DNA of 64,000 nt from Micromonospora sp. MP36 (lineage in GTDB: Bacteria; Actinomycetota; Actinomycetes; Mycobacteriales; Micromonosporaceae): NCBI RefSeq assembly GCF_008119785.1, contig NZ_VSFA01000010.1:1-64000 (forward strand). Direction: 5' to 3'. This document shows positions 50,388 to 58,100 of this stretch, piece by piece. The notes beneath the pieces are model-generated. The model was not told where the DNA came from and made no database searches. It saw nothing but the letters and a program-made list of their open reading frames with translations. Numbering within the stretch: position 1 is the stretch's first letter; the number at the start of each line of letters is the position of its first letter. A program made the translations under genes and the position numbers.

Positions 50388-51197
50388 TCAGCCGGCCTGG
50401 CAGGTGGGGCACCAGTAGAGGTTGCGGCCAGCCAGCTCGCCCCGGCTGACCCCGGCGCCGCAGACGTGGCAGGGCGCGCCGGGGCGGCGGTAGACGTACA
50501 CCTCCCCGCCGTGCCGGTCGACCCGGGGCGCGCGGCCCATCGCCTCCGGCAGGTGCTCGTCCCGCACCGTGTCGATCCGCCCCCGCTCGACGGCGCAGGT
50601 CATCAGCGCGACCAGGTCCGCCCACAGCTCCGCCCAGCCGGCCGGGGTGAGGGCCCGCCCGGGCAGGGTGGGCGGCAGCCCGGCCCGGAAAAGCGCCTCG
50701 GTCACGAAGATCAGCCCGGTGCCGGCCACCACGGACTGGTCCAGCAGCAGCGCCGCCAGCGGGGTGGCGCTGCGGCGGATCCGCGCGTACGCCCGGTCCG
50801 GGTCGGCGTCGGCGCGCAGCGGGTCCGGGCCGAGCCGGTCGCGCAGCGCCGCCACCTCGGGCGGGGTGAGCAGCTCGCACGCGGTCGGGCCGCGCAGGTC
50901 CAGCCAGTGCGTGTCGCTGGCGAGCCGGAGCCGGACCTGGCCGACCGGGGGCGGCGGCTCGCCGGGCCCGTCGGCGAACTTGCCGTACAGCCCGAGGTGC
51001 ACGTGCAGGGTCAGCTCGCCGGCGTAGTGGTGCAGCAGGTGCTTGCCGTACGCCTCGGTGCCGTCCAGGACGGTGCCGGTGAGCCGCGCCGCACCCTCGG
51101 CGAAGCGGCCCTGCGGGCTGGCGGCGTGCACCTTGTCGCCGGCGAAGAGCTCGGCGTGCCGGGCCGCCAGGCGGTGGATGGTGTGTCCCTCTGGCAC
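50388..51197 (-). CDS. Fpg/Nei-type DNA glycosylase (Nei2-like)
   Basis: 269 residues. Begins VPEGHTIHRLA, with the catalytic Pro2-Glu3 of bifunctional glycosylase/AP-lyases after removal of the first residue. H2TH region ALLLDQSVVAGTGLIFVTEALF, and a C-terminal zinc finger CHVCGAGVSRGELAGRNLYWCPTC. Excises oxidised pyrimidines. The GTG at 51197 is fixed by the Pro-Glu requirement; TACCGT lies six bases before it. Confidence 0.94.
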   Translation of the reverse strand: MPEGHTIHRLAARHAELFAGDKVHAASPQGRFAEGAARLTGTVLDGTEAYGKHLLHHYAGELTLHVHLGLYGKFADGPGEPPPPVGQVRLRLASDTHWLDLRGPTACELLTPPEVAALRDRLGPDPLRADADPDRAYARIRRSATPLAALLLDQSVVAGTGLIFVTEALFRAGLPPTLPGRALTPAGWAELWADLVALMTCAVERGRIDTVRDEHLPEAMGRAPRVDRHGGEVYVYRRPGAPCHVCGAGVSRGELAGRNLYWCPTCQAG

Positions 51198-51203
51198 GCG
51201 GCA

Positions 51204-51209
51204 ACGGTA
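51204..51209 (-). promoter_or_regulatory. -10-like TACCGT before the Nei-type gene
   Basis: TACCGT on the minus strand ends six bases before a start codon that is fixed by the catalytic N-terminus of the enzyme. This makes it one of the firmest leaderless candidates in the window. Confidence 0.5.
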
Positions 51210-51355
51210 GCCCGGGAGCCCGGCGACCCCGCCGAGGAGTCCGGCCACCCGTCGACAAGTGTCGACTTTCCGGCGGCCGGGTACCTCCTGGGTGTCACGC
51301 GTGGCTGCCACTGCGTTTCCCCCGGCCTCCACGCACCAGATCAGGAGGTGTCGAA

Positions 51356-52030
51356 ATGAAGATCCTGTCCCGCCGGCCCGGCCCGGCGCGCCATGAGGAC
51401 GTGAACGGCGACGGCGTCGTGGACGCCCGCGACCGGACGGCCGTCGCGGACCGGGCGGACGCCCGGCCCGAGGTCACCGACCGCGACGAGGAGCGGACCG
51501 GGTACCGGAACACCGCGACCGACGGCGAGCGGCGGGCGGACCGGGCCACCGCCGACGGGGCGCTCGCCACGAAGGCGCGGCGCACCGGCACGACGGTCGA
51601 CCCGGAGCCGAGCCTGGAGCGCACCGTCGACCTGGACCGGGACGGCCGGCCGGACCGGCCGCTGGCCGACGCCGACGGCCGGACGGCTCCCGTGGCCCTC
51701 GGTCCGAAGCCCCGGGCCAGCCTGCTGGCCACCCTCGGCCTGATCGTCTCGGTGGTCGGCGCGCTGTTCGTGCTGAGCGGCGCCCTCGCCGGGTACGGCA
51801 TCGGGCTCGGCGCGGTCGGCGCGGTGCTCGCCGTTCTCGGCCTGGTCGCCACCCGCCGGCGGCACGTGGCCGGCACCACCGACGCGCTGATCGGCGTGCT
51901 GGTCGGCCTCGCCGCCGTGGTGCTCGGCATCGTCGCCATGACCGGCCAGTTCGACTGGCCGACCACCGACGGCGAGTGGGTCGGCCGGTTCCGGGAGTGG
52001 CTTGATTCACAGTTTGCCGCGACGTTCTGA
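51356..52030 (+). CDS. Membrane protein with EF-hand/dockerin-like loop
   Basis: 224 residues. A polar N-terminal half rich in Arg, Asp and Thr includes DVNGDGVVDARD (about residues 15-27), which fits an EF-hand or dockerin calcium loop (D-x-N-x-D-G-x-V-D-x-x-D), and a weaker DLDRDGRPD later. Three hydrophobic segments follow (about 121-143, 145-163, 180-202), then a short C-terminal tail. No known family. GGAGGTG precedes the ATG. Confidence 0.75.
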   Translation: MKILSRRPGPARHEDVNGDGVVDARDRTAVADRADARPEVTDRDEERTGYRNTATDGERRADRATADGALATKARRTGTTVDPEPSLERTVDLDRDGRPDRPLADADGRTAPVALGPKPRASLLATLGLIVSVVGALFVLSGALAGYGIGLGAVGAVLAVLGLVATRRRHVAGTTDALIGVLVGLAAVVLGIVAMTGQFDWPTTDGEWVGRFREWLDSQFAATF

Positions 52031-52102
52031 CGGGCACTGATCGGCTCGCCGGCGGTGCGCCGGCATGCCTCAGCCTGGTGGTTCACCAGCAGGGCACATC
52101 CT

Positions 52103-52131
52103 TTCGGGGGCGGCGGTTCGCCGCCCCCGAA
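52103..52131. terminator. Bidirectional terminator before the HxlR gene end
   Basis: An 11-bp perfect stem, TTCGGGGGCGG (52103-52113) with CCGCCCCCGAA (52121-52131), and a 7-base loop, between convergent genes. Confidence 0.75.
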
Positions 52132-52143
52132 GCGTTTCCCGGC

Positions 52144-52512
52144 TCAGTCCGCCGCGACGACGCCCTCGCGCGCGTCGATCAGCTCGTCCCAGTGCTCCCG
52201 GGCCCAGGCGCAGGCGACCTCGATCGGGCCGAGCAGGCTGCGCCCCAGCGGGGTCAGCGCGTACTCGACCCGGCGGGTGGGTGCGACGTGGACCGTGCGC
52301 CGGATCAGCCCGTCCTGCTCCAGCTTCCGCAGCGACCGGGTGAGCACCTTGGGGGTGACGGCCCGCAGCGGCACCCGCAGCTCCGAGAAGCGCCGGGGTC
52401 CGCCCTCCAGGCAGCGGATGATCATGCCGGCCCACTTGTCTCCGAACCGGATCGGCGTCAGGTCCGTCGGGCAGACTTCGTCGAACATGTCCGGGTCGAG
52501 CGGCGCACGCAT
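52144..52512 (-). CDS. HxlR family transcriptional regulator
   Basis: 122 residues with the HxlR winged helix: CPTDLTPIRFGDKWAGMIIRCLEGGPRRFSELRVPLRAVTPKVLTRSLRKLEQDGLIRR and EYALTPLGRSLL. A single Cys near residue 14 sits where redox-sensing HxlR proteins have theirs. It is divergent from the NAD(P)-binding protein gene, its probable target. The ATG at 52512 has TACGGT seven bases upstream. Confidence 0.92.
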   Translation of the reverse strand: MRAPLDPDMFDEVCPTDLTPIRFGDKWAGMIIRCLEGGPRRFSELRVPLRAVTPKVLTRSLRKLEQDGLIRRTVHVAPTRRVEYALTPLGRSLLGPIEVACAWAREHWDELIDAREGVVAAD

Positions 52513-52519
52513 GCCGCCC

Positions 52520-52525
52520 ACCGTA
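52520..52525 (-). promoter_or_regulatory. -10-like TACGGT before the HxlR gene
   Basis: TACGGT (minus strand) ends seven bases before the ATG at 52512, with no ribosome site; a leaderless candidate in the divergent regulatory gap. Confidence 0.42.
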
Positions 52526-52617
52526 GTCGGTATCCCGGTGGAAACCGGCCGCCCGGATAGCGTCCGCCCCGACCGGCCGGCGACCACGCCGGCCAACGGG
52601 TGATGAGGGGTACGTCG

Positions 52618-53256
52618 ATGAGCAGGATCATCGTCTTCGGCGCCGGCGGCCGGGCCGGCCGGGCCGCGGTCCGCCAGGCGCGAAACCGGGGGCACCGGGT
52701 CACCGCGGTGCTCCGCGACCCGGCCCGCCACCCCGACCTGTCCGCCGACGGGCAGGTGACGGTGGTCACCGGGGACGTCACCGACGCGGACCGGGTCGCC
52801 GAACTGGCCGCCGGGCACGACGCGGCGGTCCACGCGGCGGCCGACTTGGCCGCGCCGGCCGACGTCTTCTTCCCGGCGGCGGCGCGGGCGCTGCTGGGCG
52901 GGCTCGGCCGGGCCGGGGTGGACCGGCTGCTGGTGGTCGGGCTCGCCTCGGTGCTGCCGACCGTCGCCGGCGTGCCGCTGCTCGACACGCCGGACTACCC
53001 GCAGGAATACCGGGCCTTCTGCCTGGGGCACGCGGCGGGGACCGAGGTGCTGCGGCAGGCCGGCGCGGCCGTCGACTGGCTGGTGCTCAGCCCCGCCGGA
53101 GACTTCGACCACGGCGGCACGCCGACCGGCCGGTACCGGTTCGCGCCGGCCGAGGCCGCGAGCCGGATCACGTACGCCGACCTGGCGGTGGCGCTGCTGG
53201 ACGAGATCGAGACGCCCCGGCACCGGCAGCTCCACCTCGGGGTGGAGCGGGCCTGA
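52618..53256 (+). CDS. NAD(P)H-binding (NmrA/SDR-like) protein
   Basis: 212 residues, Rossmann N-terminus IIVFGAGGRAGRAAVRQARNRGHRVTAVLRDP and DVTDADRVAELAAGHDAAVHAA. It lacks the Tyr-x-x-x-Lys of classical SDRs, so it belongs to the atypical NAD(P)H-binding group (NmrA or flavin-reductase-like). ATG at 52618 after GAGGGG; an upstream ATG at 52600 is less likely. Divergent from the HxlR regulator. Confidence 0.9.
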   Translation: MSRIIVFGAGGRAGRAAVRQARNRGHRVTAVLRDPARHPDLSADGQVTVVTGDVTDADRVAELAAGHDAAVHAAADLAAPADVFFPAAARALLGGLGRAGVDRLLVVGLASVLPTVAGVPLLDTPDYPQEYRAFCLGHAAGTEVLRQAGAAVDWLVLSPAGDFDHGGTPTGRYRFAPAEAASRITYADLAVALLDEIETPRHRQLHLGVERA

Positions 53257-53261
53257 GCGGC

Positions 53262-53334
53262 GACGCAACGATCCACCGCGGGATGAGCGCCAGACGCAAC
53301 GATCCGACGCCGAACGCAACTTCTCGCGGTGGAT
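53262..53334. promoter_or_regulatory. ACGCAAC direct repeats and dyad upstream of the arginine operon
   Basis: GACGCAACGATCC occurs exactly at 53262-53274 and 53293-53305 (31 bp apart), and a third related GAACGCAACTTCT at 53312-53324. ATCCACCGCG (53271-53280) is also inverted as CGCGGTGGAT (53325-53334). The array lies 90-160 bases before the hydrolase start, with TAACGT at 53354-53359 as a possible -10. An Lrp/AsnC-type regulator is a reasonable guess; none is in the window. Confidence 0.55.
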
Positions 53335-53423
53335 GTCGCCGGCCCGCGCCACCTAACGTTGGACTACGGCGCCAGCCCGTGGGCCGACCGTGGCCGGGCG
53401 CGCCCGACCCCTGGGAGCACGAC

Positions 53424-54245
53424 ATGACGATGGACGCCACCCGCCAGCGCTTTCTGATGTGCCGGCCGACGTACTTCGCGGTCGACTACGCGATCAACCC
53501 GTGGATGGACCCCACCGCGCCGGTCGACGCCGACCTGGCGATCCGGCAGTGGGAGCAGCTCCGCCAGACGTACGTCGACCTGGGCCACGAGGTCGAGCTG
53601 ATCGACCCGGTGGCCGGGCTGCCGGACATGGTCTTCGCCGCCAACGGCGGCACGGTGATCGACGGTAAGGCCATGGCGGTGCAGTTCCGCGACCCGCAGC
53701 GCGCCGACGAGGCCCCCGCCTACCGGGCCTGGTTCGAGGCCGCCGGCTTCGAGATGTACGACCCGAAGCACGTCAACGAGGGCGAGGGCGACATCCTGCT
53801 GGTCGGCGACCACCTGCTCGCCGGCACCGGGTTCCGCACCGCGCACGCCTCGCACGCCCAGTTGCAGGAGGTCTTCGGCTACCCGGTGATCACGATGCAG
53901 CTGGTGGACCCGCGCTTCTACCACCTGGACACCGCGCTCACCGTGCTCGACGAGCGGACCGTGGCGTACCTGCCGGAGGCGTTCTCGCCGGGCAGTCGGG
54001 CGGTGCTGCGCCGGCTCTTCCCGGACGCGATCCACGCCACCATGGCCGACGCCGAGGTGCTGGGGCTGAACGCGGTCAGCGACGGCCGGCACGTGGTGCT
54101 GCCCGCCCAGGCCACCGACCTCGCCGCCAAGCTGCGCGACCGGGGCTACCAGACCATCGGGATCGACCTGTCCGAGCTGCGTAAGGCCGGCGGTGGACCG
54201 AAGTGCTGCACGTTGCGACTCCGTCAGGGAAAGGCAGACAAGTGA
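53424..54245 (+). CDS. Amidinotransferase-fold hydrolase: arginine dihydrolase or DDAH-like
   Basis: 273 residues of the guanidino-modifying superfamily. Probable active-site residues: Asn25 (AINPWM), Asp68 and Asn74 (LPDMVFAANGG), Glu121/Asp123 (NEGEGD), His167 (FYHLDT), and the nucleophile Cys261 or Cys262 (GPKCCTLRL). Often annotated dimethylarginine dimethylaminohydrolase. The Asn residues and their 49-residue spacing resemble, from memory, cyanobacterial arginine dihydrolase ArgZ, which takes arginine to ornithine. It is coupled to RocD, which uses ornithine. M. tuberculosis Rv2323c-rocD is a similar pairing. Confidence 0.88.
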   Translation: MTMDATRQRFLMCRPTYFAVDYAINPWMDPTAPVDADLAIRQWEQLRQTYVDLGHEVELIDPVAGLPDMVFAANGGTVIDGKAMAVQFRDPQRADEAPAYRAWFEAAGFEMYDPKHVNEGEGDILLVGDHLLAGTGFRTAHASHAQLQEVFGYPVITMQLVDPRFYHLDTALTVLDERTVAYLPEAFSPGSRAVLRRLFPDAIHATMADAEVLGLNAVSDGRHVVLPAQATDLAAKLRDRGYQTIGIDLSELRKAGGGPKCCTLRLRQGKADK

Positions 54246-55459
54246 TCATCGACGACATGCTGCGGACGCCGTCCGCCGTACGGGACGCGGAGCGCCACAC
54301 GGCGCACAACTACCACCCGCTGCCCGTGGTGATCTCGTCGGCCGAGGGCTCCTGGCTGACCGACGTGGACGGCCGCCGCTACCTGGACTGCCTGGCCGGC
54401 TACTCGGCGCTGAACTTCGGCCACCGGCACCCGAAGCTGATCGAGGCCGCGCACGCGCAGCTCGACCGGCTCACGCTGACCAGCCGGGCGTTCATCCACG
54501 ACCAGTTCGCCGACTTCTGCCGGGAACTGGCCGAGCTGTGCGGCAAGGACCTGGTCCTGCCGATGAACACCGGCGCCGAGGCGGTGGAGACCGGCATCAA
54601 GGTCGCCCGCAAGTGGGGCTACCAGGTCAAGGGGGTGACCCCGGGCCAGGCGAACATCGTGGTCGCCGAGGGCAACTTCCACGGCCGGACCACCACCATC
54701 GTCAGCTTCTCCACGGACGAGGACGCGCGCGCCGACTTCGGGCCGTACACCCCGGGCTTCACGGTCGTCCCCTACGGCGACCTGGACGCGCTGACCGCCG
54801 CGATCGACGAGAACACGGTCGCCGTGCTGTTCGAGCCGATCCAGGGCGAGCAGGGTGTCGTGGTGCCGCCGGAGGGCTACCTGCCGGGCGTCCGTCGGGT
54901 CTGCACCGAGCGGAACGTCCTCTTCATCGCCGACGAGATCCAGTCGGGTCTGGGGCGTACCGGCGCGACGTTCGCCTGCGACCACGAGGGCATCGTGCCG
55001 GACATGTACCTGCTGGGCAAGGCGCTCGGCGGCGGCATCGTGCCGGTCTCCGCGGTGGCCGCGAACGCCGACGTGCTCGGCGTGCTCAAGCCGGGCCAGC
55101 ACGGCTCGACGTTCGGCGGCAACCCGCTGGCCTGCGCCGTCGCCACCGAGGTGGTCCGGCTGCTGGCCACCGGCGAGTTCCAGCGCCGCTCGGCCGAGCT
55201 GGGCGAGCGGCTGCACGCCGGCCTGCGCGGCCTGATCGGCAAGGGCCTGGTCGCCGTCCGGGGCCGGGGCCTCTGGGCCGGCCTGGACATCGACCCGGCG
55301 CTGATGACCGGCCGGCAGGCCTGCGAGCGGCTGATGGAGCGGGGCGTCCTGGCCAAGGACACCCACGGCTCCACCATCCGGCTCGCCCCGCCGCTGGTGA
55401 TCACCGAAGAGGAGATCGACCACGCGGTGGCCCAGCTCGCCGCCGTGCTGGCCGGCTGA
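54242..55459 (+). CDS. rocD: Ornithine-oxo-acid aminotransferase
   Basis: 405 residues, class III PLP aminotransferase. Motifs: NYHPLPVVISSAEGSWLTDVDGRRYLDCLAGYSALNFGH, NTGAEAVETGIKVARKWGY, EPIQGEQGVVVPP, and IADEIQSGLGRTG with the PLP lysine in YLLGKALGGG. Converts ornithine and 2-oxoglutarate to glutamate semialdehyde and glutamate. The GTG at 54242 overlaps the upstream stop by four bases (GTGA), so translation is coupled to the arginine-hydrolysing enzyme. Confidence 0.95.
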   Translation: MIIDDMLRTPSAVRDAERHTAHNYHPLPVVISSAEGSWLTDVDGRRYLDCLAGYSALNFGHRHPKLIEAAHAQLDRLTLTSRAFIHDQFADFCRELAELCGKDLVLPMNTGAEAVETGIKVARKWGYQVKGVTPGQANIVVAEGNFHGRTTTIVSFSTDEDARADFGPYTPGFTVVPYGDLDALTAAIDENTVAVLFEPIQGEQGVVVPPEGYLPGVRRVCTERNVLFIADEIQSGLGRTGATFACDHEGIVPDMYLLGKALGGGIVPVSAVAANADVLGVLKPGQHGSTFGGNPLACAVATEVVRLLATGEFQRRSAELGERLHAGLRGLIGKGLVAVRGRGLWAGLDIDPALMTGRQACERLMERGVLAKDTHGSTIRLAPPLVITEEEIDHAVAQLAAVLAG

Positions 55460-55472
55460 CCGCCGTACGCGA

Positions 55473-55507
55473 AAGGGCGCCGGGACCGCGACGGTCCCGG
55501 CGCCCTT
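55473..55507. terminator. Bidirectional terminator rocD / FHA gene
   Basis: A perfect 16-bp stem, 55473-55488 with 55492-55507, and a CGA loop, between the two convergent stop codons. The strongest hairpin in the window. Confidence 0.9.
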
Positions 55508-55518
55508 CGTCGTCGGCC

Positions 55519-56673
55519 TCAGGGGCGCGGCAGCCGCATGGCCATGGTGGGAGCCTCGGCCATGACCGAGGTGGGGGTGAACTTCGCGTCGCTGGGCAAC
55601 TCGTCGGCCCGGCCGACCTGCACGCCCGGGTAGAGCTCGATGATGTCGCCCTCGCCCAGCACCCGGGACTGCTGCGGGGCCAGCGCGATCCGGTCCGGCT
55701 CGGCCATCGAGCCGCCCGGCCGGACGCCCGAGCCGTTGGTGCTGGTGTCCGTGACGATGACCTCGCCTCGACCAGCCCGCAGCTCGAACCGGACGTGGCT
55801 GCGGCTGATCCAGCGCCGCGCCTCGTCGTTGAGCCACTGGCCGAGCACGATCCCACCGGCGGAGTCCGGCGCCCGCCCGACCAGCACCGGCTGGGTCTCG
55901 GTGAGCACGAACCGCCGCCGCACCAGCCCGCCGATGCGGACGGCCAGCACCTCCGTACGCGGCCGCGGCCCGGCGTCGCCGAGCCGGACCCCGTGCCGGG
56001 GGCAGGTCGGCACCCCGTTGCGCAGCGTGGGCGGCGGCTGGCCGGCCGGGGCGCGGTCCACCCGGGCCAGGTCGGCGAAGGCGCCACCGCCCCCACCGTC
56101 ACCGAAGAGCGCGCACCCGGGCTCGGGGCAGCGCCACTGCCGGGCCAGCAGCTTCGCGCCGACCGGTGAGCGGCTGCCCGAGGCCGGGTCCTGCCCGCCG
56201 CCGACATGTGCGATGAACACCGGCCCACCGGCGCCGGGCACCGGGGCGAGCACCCGCCCGGCCTGCCCGAGCCAGGGAAACCGGCCGCCCAGCCCGTTGA
56301 ACCGGACCCGGCTGAGCACGGGCAGCCCGAGCAGGTCGGCCACCTCCAGCATCCGATCGCCGGGGTGGTCCAGCACCTCCACCAGCCCGTCGTCCGCCCA
56401 GCGCCGGACCACCATCCGCTCGTTGGAGGTCAGGTCCGCGTCGGAGAGCAGGGCCCGGTGCACGATGGCGTAGACCGGGACGCTGTCCTCCCCCAACTGC
56501 CGGGACAGGGCGTCGATCACCATGCCGAGCCGCAGCAGGCTGGCCGGCCGCCCGCCGTCCAGGTTCTGCCAGCGGATCACCTCGGCCAGGTCCACCACGG
56601 CCCGGGCCAGTGCGGGGTCGGTGCAGACCCGCCCCTCGATGGCGTCGAGCACCTTGCTGATCTCGAATCTCAT
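55519..56673 (-). CDS. FHA-domain protein with putative zinc site
   Basis: 384 residues. The N-terminal about 170 residues are helical and carry no family I recognise (RFEISKVLDAIEGRVCTDPALARAVVDLAEVIRW). CPEPGC near 182 and CPRHG near 222 could bind zinc. The C-terminal FHA domain, about 255-350, has PVLVGRAPDS, ISRSHVRFEL and VTDTSTNGSGV, which binds phosphothreonine. Probably a signalling protein of a Ser/Thr kinase pathway. The ATG overlaps the stop of a 31-codon ORF (ATGA). Confidence 0.86.
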   Translation of the reverse strand: MRFEISKVLDAIEGRVCTDPALARAVVDLAEVIRWQNLDGGRPASLLRLGMVIDALSRQLGEDSVPVYAIVHRALLSDADLTSNERMVVRRWADDGLVEVLDHPGDRMLEVADLLGLPVLSRVRFNGLGGRFPWLGQAGRVLAPVPGAGGPVFIAHVGGGQDPASGSRSPVGAKLLARQWRCPEPGCALFGDGGGGGAFADLARVDRAPAGQPPPTLRNGVPTCPRHGVRLGDAGPRPRTEVLAVRIGGLVRRRFVLTETQPVLVGRAPDSAGGIVLGQWLNDEARRWISRSHVRFELRAGRGEVIVTDTSTNGSGVRPGGSMAEPDRIALAPQQSRVLGEGDIIELYPGVQVGRADELPSDAKFTPTSVMAEAPTMAMRLPRP

Positions 56674-56765
56674 GCCGCGCTCCGGACGATGCCGTCGATC
56701 CGCCGGGTCGGGGCCTGCCCGCCCGGCTCGTTCCGCACCGCCGCCGCGGTGCGCCCGTCTGTCAT
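56670..56765 (-). CDS. 31-codon ORF coupled to the FHA gene
   Basis: ATG at 56765, reading MTDGRTAAAVRN... to ...RRIDGIVRSAA, with a stop overlapping the FHA start by four bases (ATGA). TAGGGT lies six bases before its ATG, so it would be the leaderless first cistron and deliver ribosomes to the FHA start, which has no clear ribosome site of its own. It could be a real microprotein, a coupling ORF, or a chance frame. Confidence 0.45.
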   Translation of the reverse strand: MTDGRTAAAVRNEPGGQAPTRRIDGIVRSAA

Positions 56766-56771
56766 GACCCG

Positions 56772-56777
56772 ACCCTA
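56772..56777 (-). promoter_or_regulatory. -10-like TAGGGT before the FHA operon
   Basis: TAGGGT (minus strand) ends six bases before the ATG of the 31-codon ORF. No clear -35. It is the best promoter candidate for the FHA gene. Confidence 0.42.
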
Positions 56778-56810
56778 CCGGCAGCGCCGATCGAGGCCGG
56801 TCCACGCACG

Positions 56811-56878
56811 CCGGCAATCGACCTTCGTCGGTTGGTAGCGGCAGCCGGCAATCGGCCTTCGTCGGTCGGTGGCGGCGG
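56811..56878. repeat. Tandem duplication of a 34-bp unit
   Basis: Two adjacent copies, 56811-56844 and 56845-56878, both starting CCGGCAATCG and containing CCTTCGTCGGT, with four to five single-base differences. They lie between the FHA operon promoter and the end of the desaturase gene. Confidence 0.8.
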
Positions 56879-56924
56879 CCGGCCGCCGGGCGGGCGGGGC
56901 GGCAGGCGCCCCGCCCGGGGCCGC

Positions 56925-57977
56925 TCAGGCGGTCCGCAGCGGGCGGCCGACCTCGTGCAGGTGTGCCAGGGCCTGCCGGTACGACTCGATCAGCCCGGTC
57001 TCCGTGTACGGGATGCCCTGCTCGGCGCAGTACGCCTGGACGATCGGCTGGGCCCGCCGCAGGTTGACCCGGGGCATGTTCGGGAAGAGGTGGTGCTCGA
57101 TCTGGTAGTTGAGCGCCCCCAGCGCCACGTCCACGAACCGGCCGCCCCGCACGTTGCGCGAGGTGAGCACCTGCTTACGCAGGAAGTCGAGGTCGTCGTC
57201 GGCGCCGGGCATCGGCATGCCCTTGTGGTTCGGGGCGAACGCGCAGCCCATGTAGAGCCCCCAGAGCCCCTGGTGGATGGCGACGAAGAGCAGCGCCTTC
57301 CCCGGCGACATGACCGCGAACAGCAGACCGAGGTAACCGGCGGCGTGCGCGACGAGCAGCAGGCCCTCGACCGCGCGGTGCCGTACCGGGGTGCGCCACC
57401 GGCCGTCCGGCTCCCGGCCGACCAGCGCCTGCACGCTCGCCACGTGCAGCGCCAGCCCTTCGAGCAGGAGCAGCGGGAAGAACAGCCACGCCTGCCGCCG
57501 GGCGAGCCACCGGCCCAGCCCGCGGGTCGCCGCCGCCTGCTCGTACGTCCAGACCAGCGCGCCCGCCCCGACGTCCGGGTCCTCGTCCTCGTGGTTCGGG
57601 TTGGCGTGGTGGCGGTTGTGCTTGTCCACCCACCAGCCGTAGCTCAGCCCGACCGCGAGGTTGCCGGCGATCAGGCCGGCGAACTCGCTCGCGCCGCGCC
57701 GGCGGAACATCTGCCGGTGGCCGGCGTCGTGCCCGAGGAACGCCACCTGGGTGGTGGCCACCGCCATCCCGACCGCCAGCAGCAGCTGCACCCAGGAGTC
57801 ACCCACCGCGGCCACCAGCACCCAACCGGCCACGAAGGCGCCCAGGGTGAGCCCGATCCGGACGGCGTACCAGGCCGGCCGCCGGTCGAACAGGCCCGCC
57901 TCGGCGACCCGCCGGGACAGCCGCGCGTAGTCGCTGCCCCGCCGGTTCGGTGGCGCCGTCAACGTCGATGAGGTCAT
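56925..57977 (-). CDS. Membrane fatty-acid desaturase
   Basis: 350 residues with the three His boxes of membrane desaturases: HDAGH (about 90), HNRHH (about 126) and QIEHH (about 300); the Gln form of the third box is the pattern of front-end and DesA3/delta-6-like desaturases. Hydrophobic segments surround them. Acts on acyl-CoA or acyl lipids with a ferredoxin or similar donor. The ATG at 57977 is preferred over an upstream in-frame start at 58037. Confidence 0.93.
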   Translation of the reverse strand: MTSSTLTAPPNRRGSDYARLSRRVAEAGLFDRRPAWYAVRIGLTLGAFVAGWVLVAAVGDSWVQLLLAVGMAVATTQVAFLGHDAGHRQMFRRRGASEFAGLIAGNLAVGLSYGWWVDKHNRHHANPNHEDEDPDVGAGALVWTYEQAAATRGLGRWLARRQAWLFFPLLLLEGLALHVASVQALVGREPDGRWRTPVRHRAVEGLLLVAHAAGYLGLLFAVMSPGKALLFVAIHQGLWGLYMGCAFAPNHKGMPMPGADDDLDFLRKQVLTSRNVRGGRFVDVALGALNYQIEHHLFPNMPRVNLRRAQPIVQAYCAEQGIPYTETGLIESYRQALAHLHEVGRPLRTA

Positions 57978-58100
57978 GCCGGTTTCCGTCCCCTCGGTCG
58001 GTACGTCACACCGGGCGGCGCGACTCTCCGTAACCAAGCATGCCTTGATCGACTGCGCTGGGTAATCCAGCCAGCCCCCCAGCCGCGGGTGGTGCTAGCC

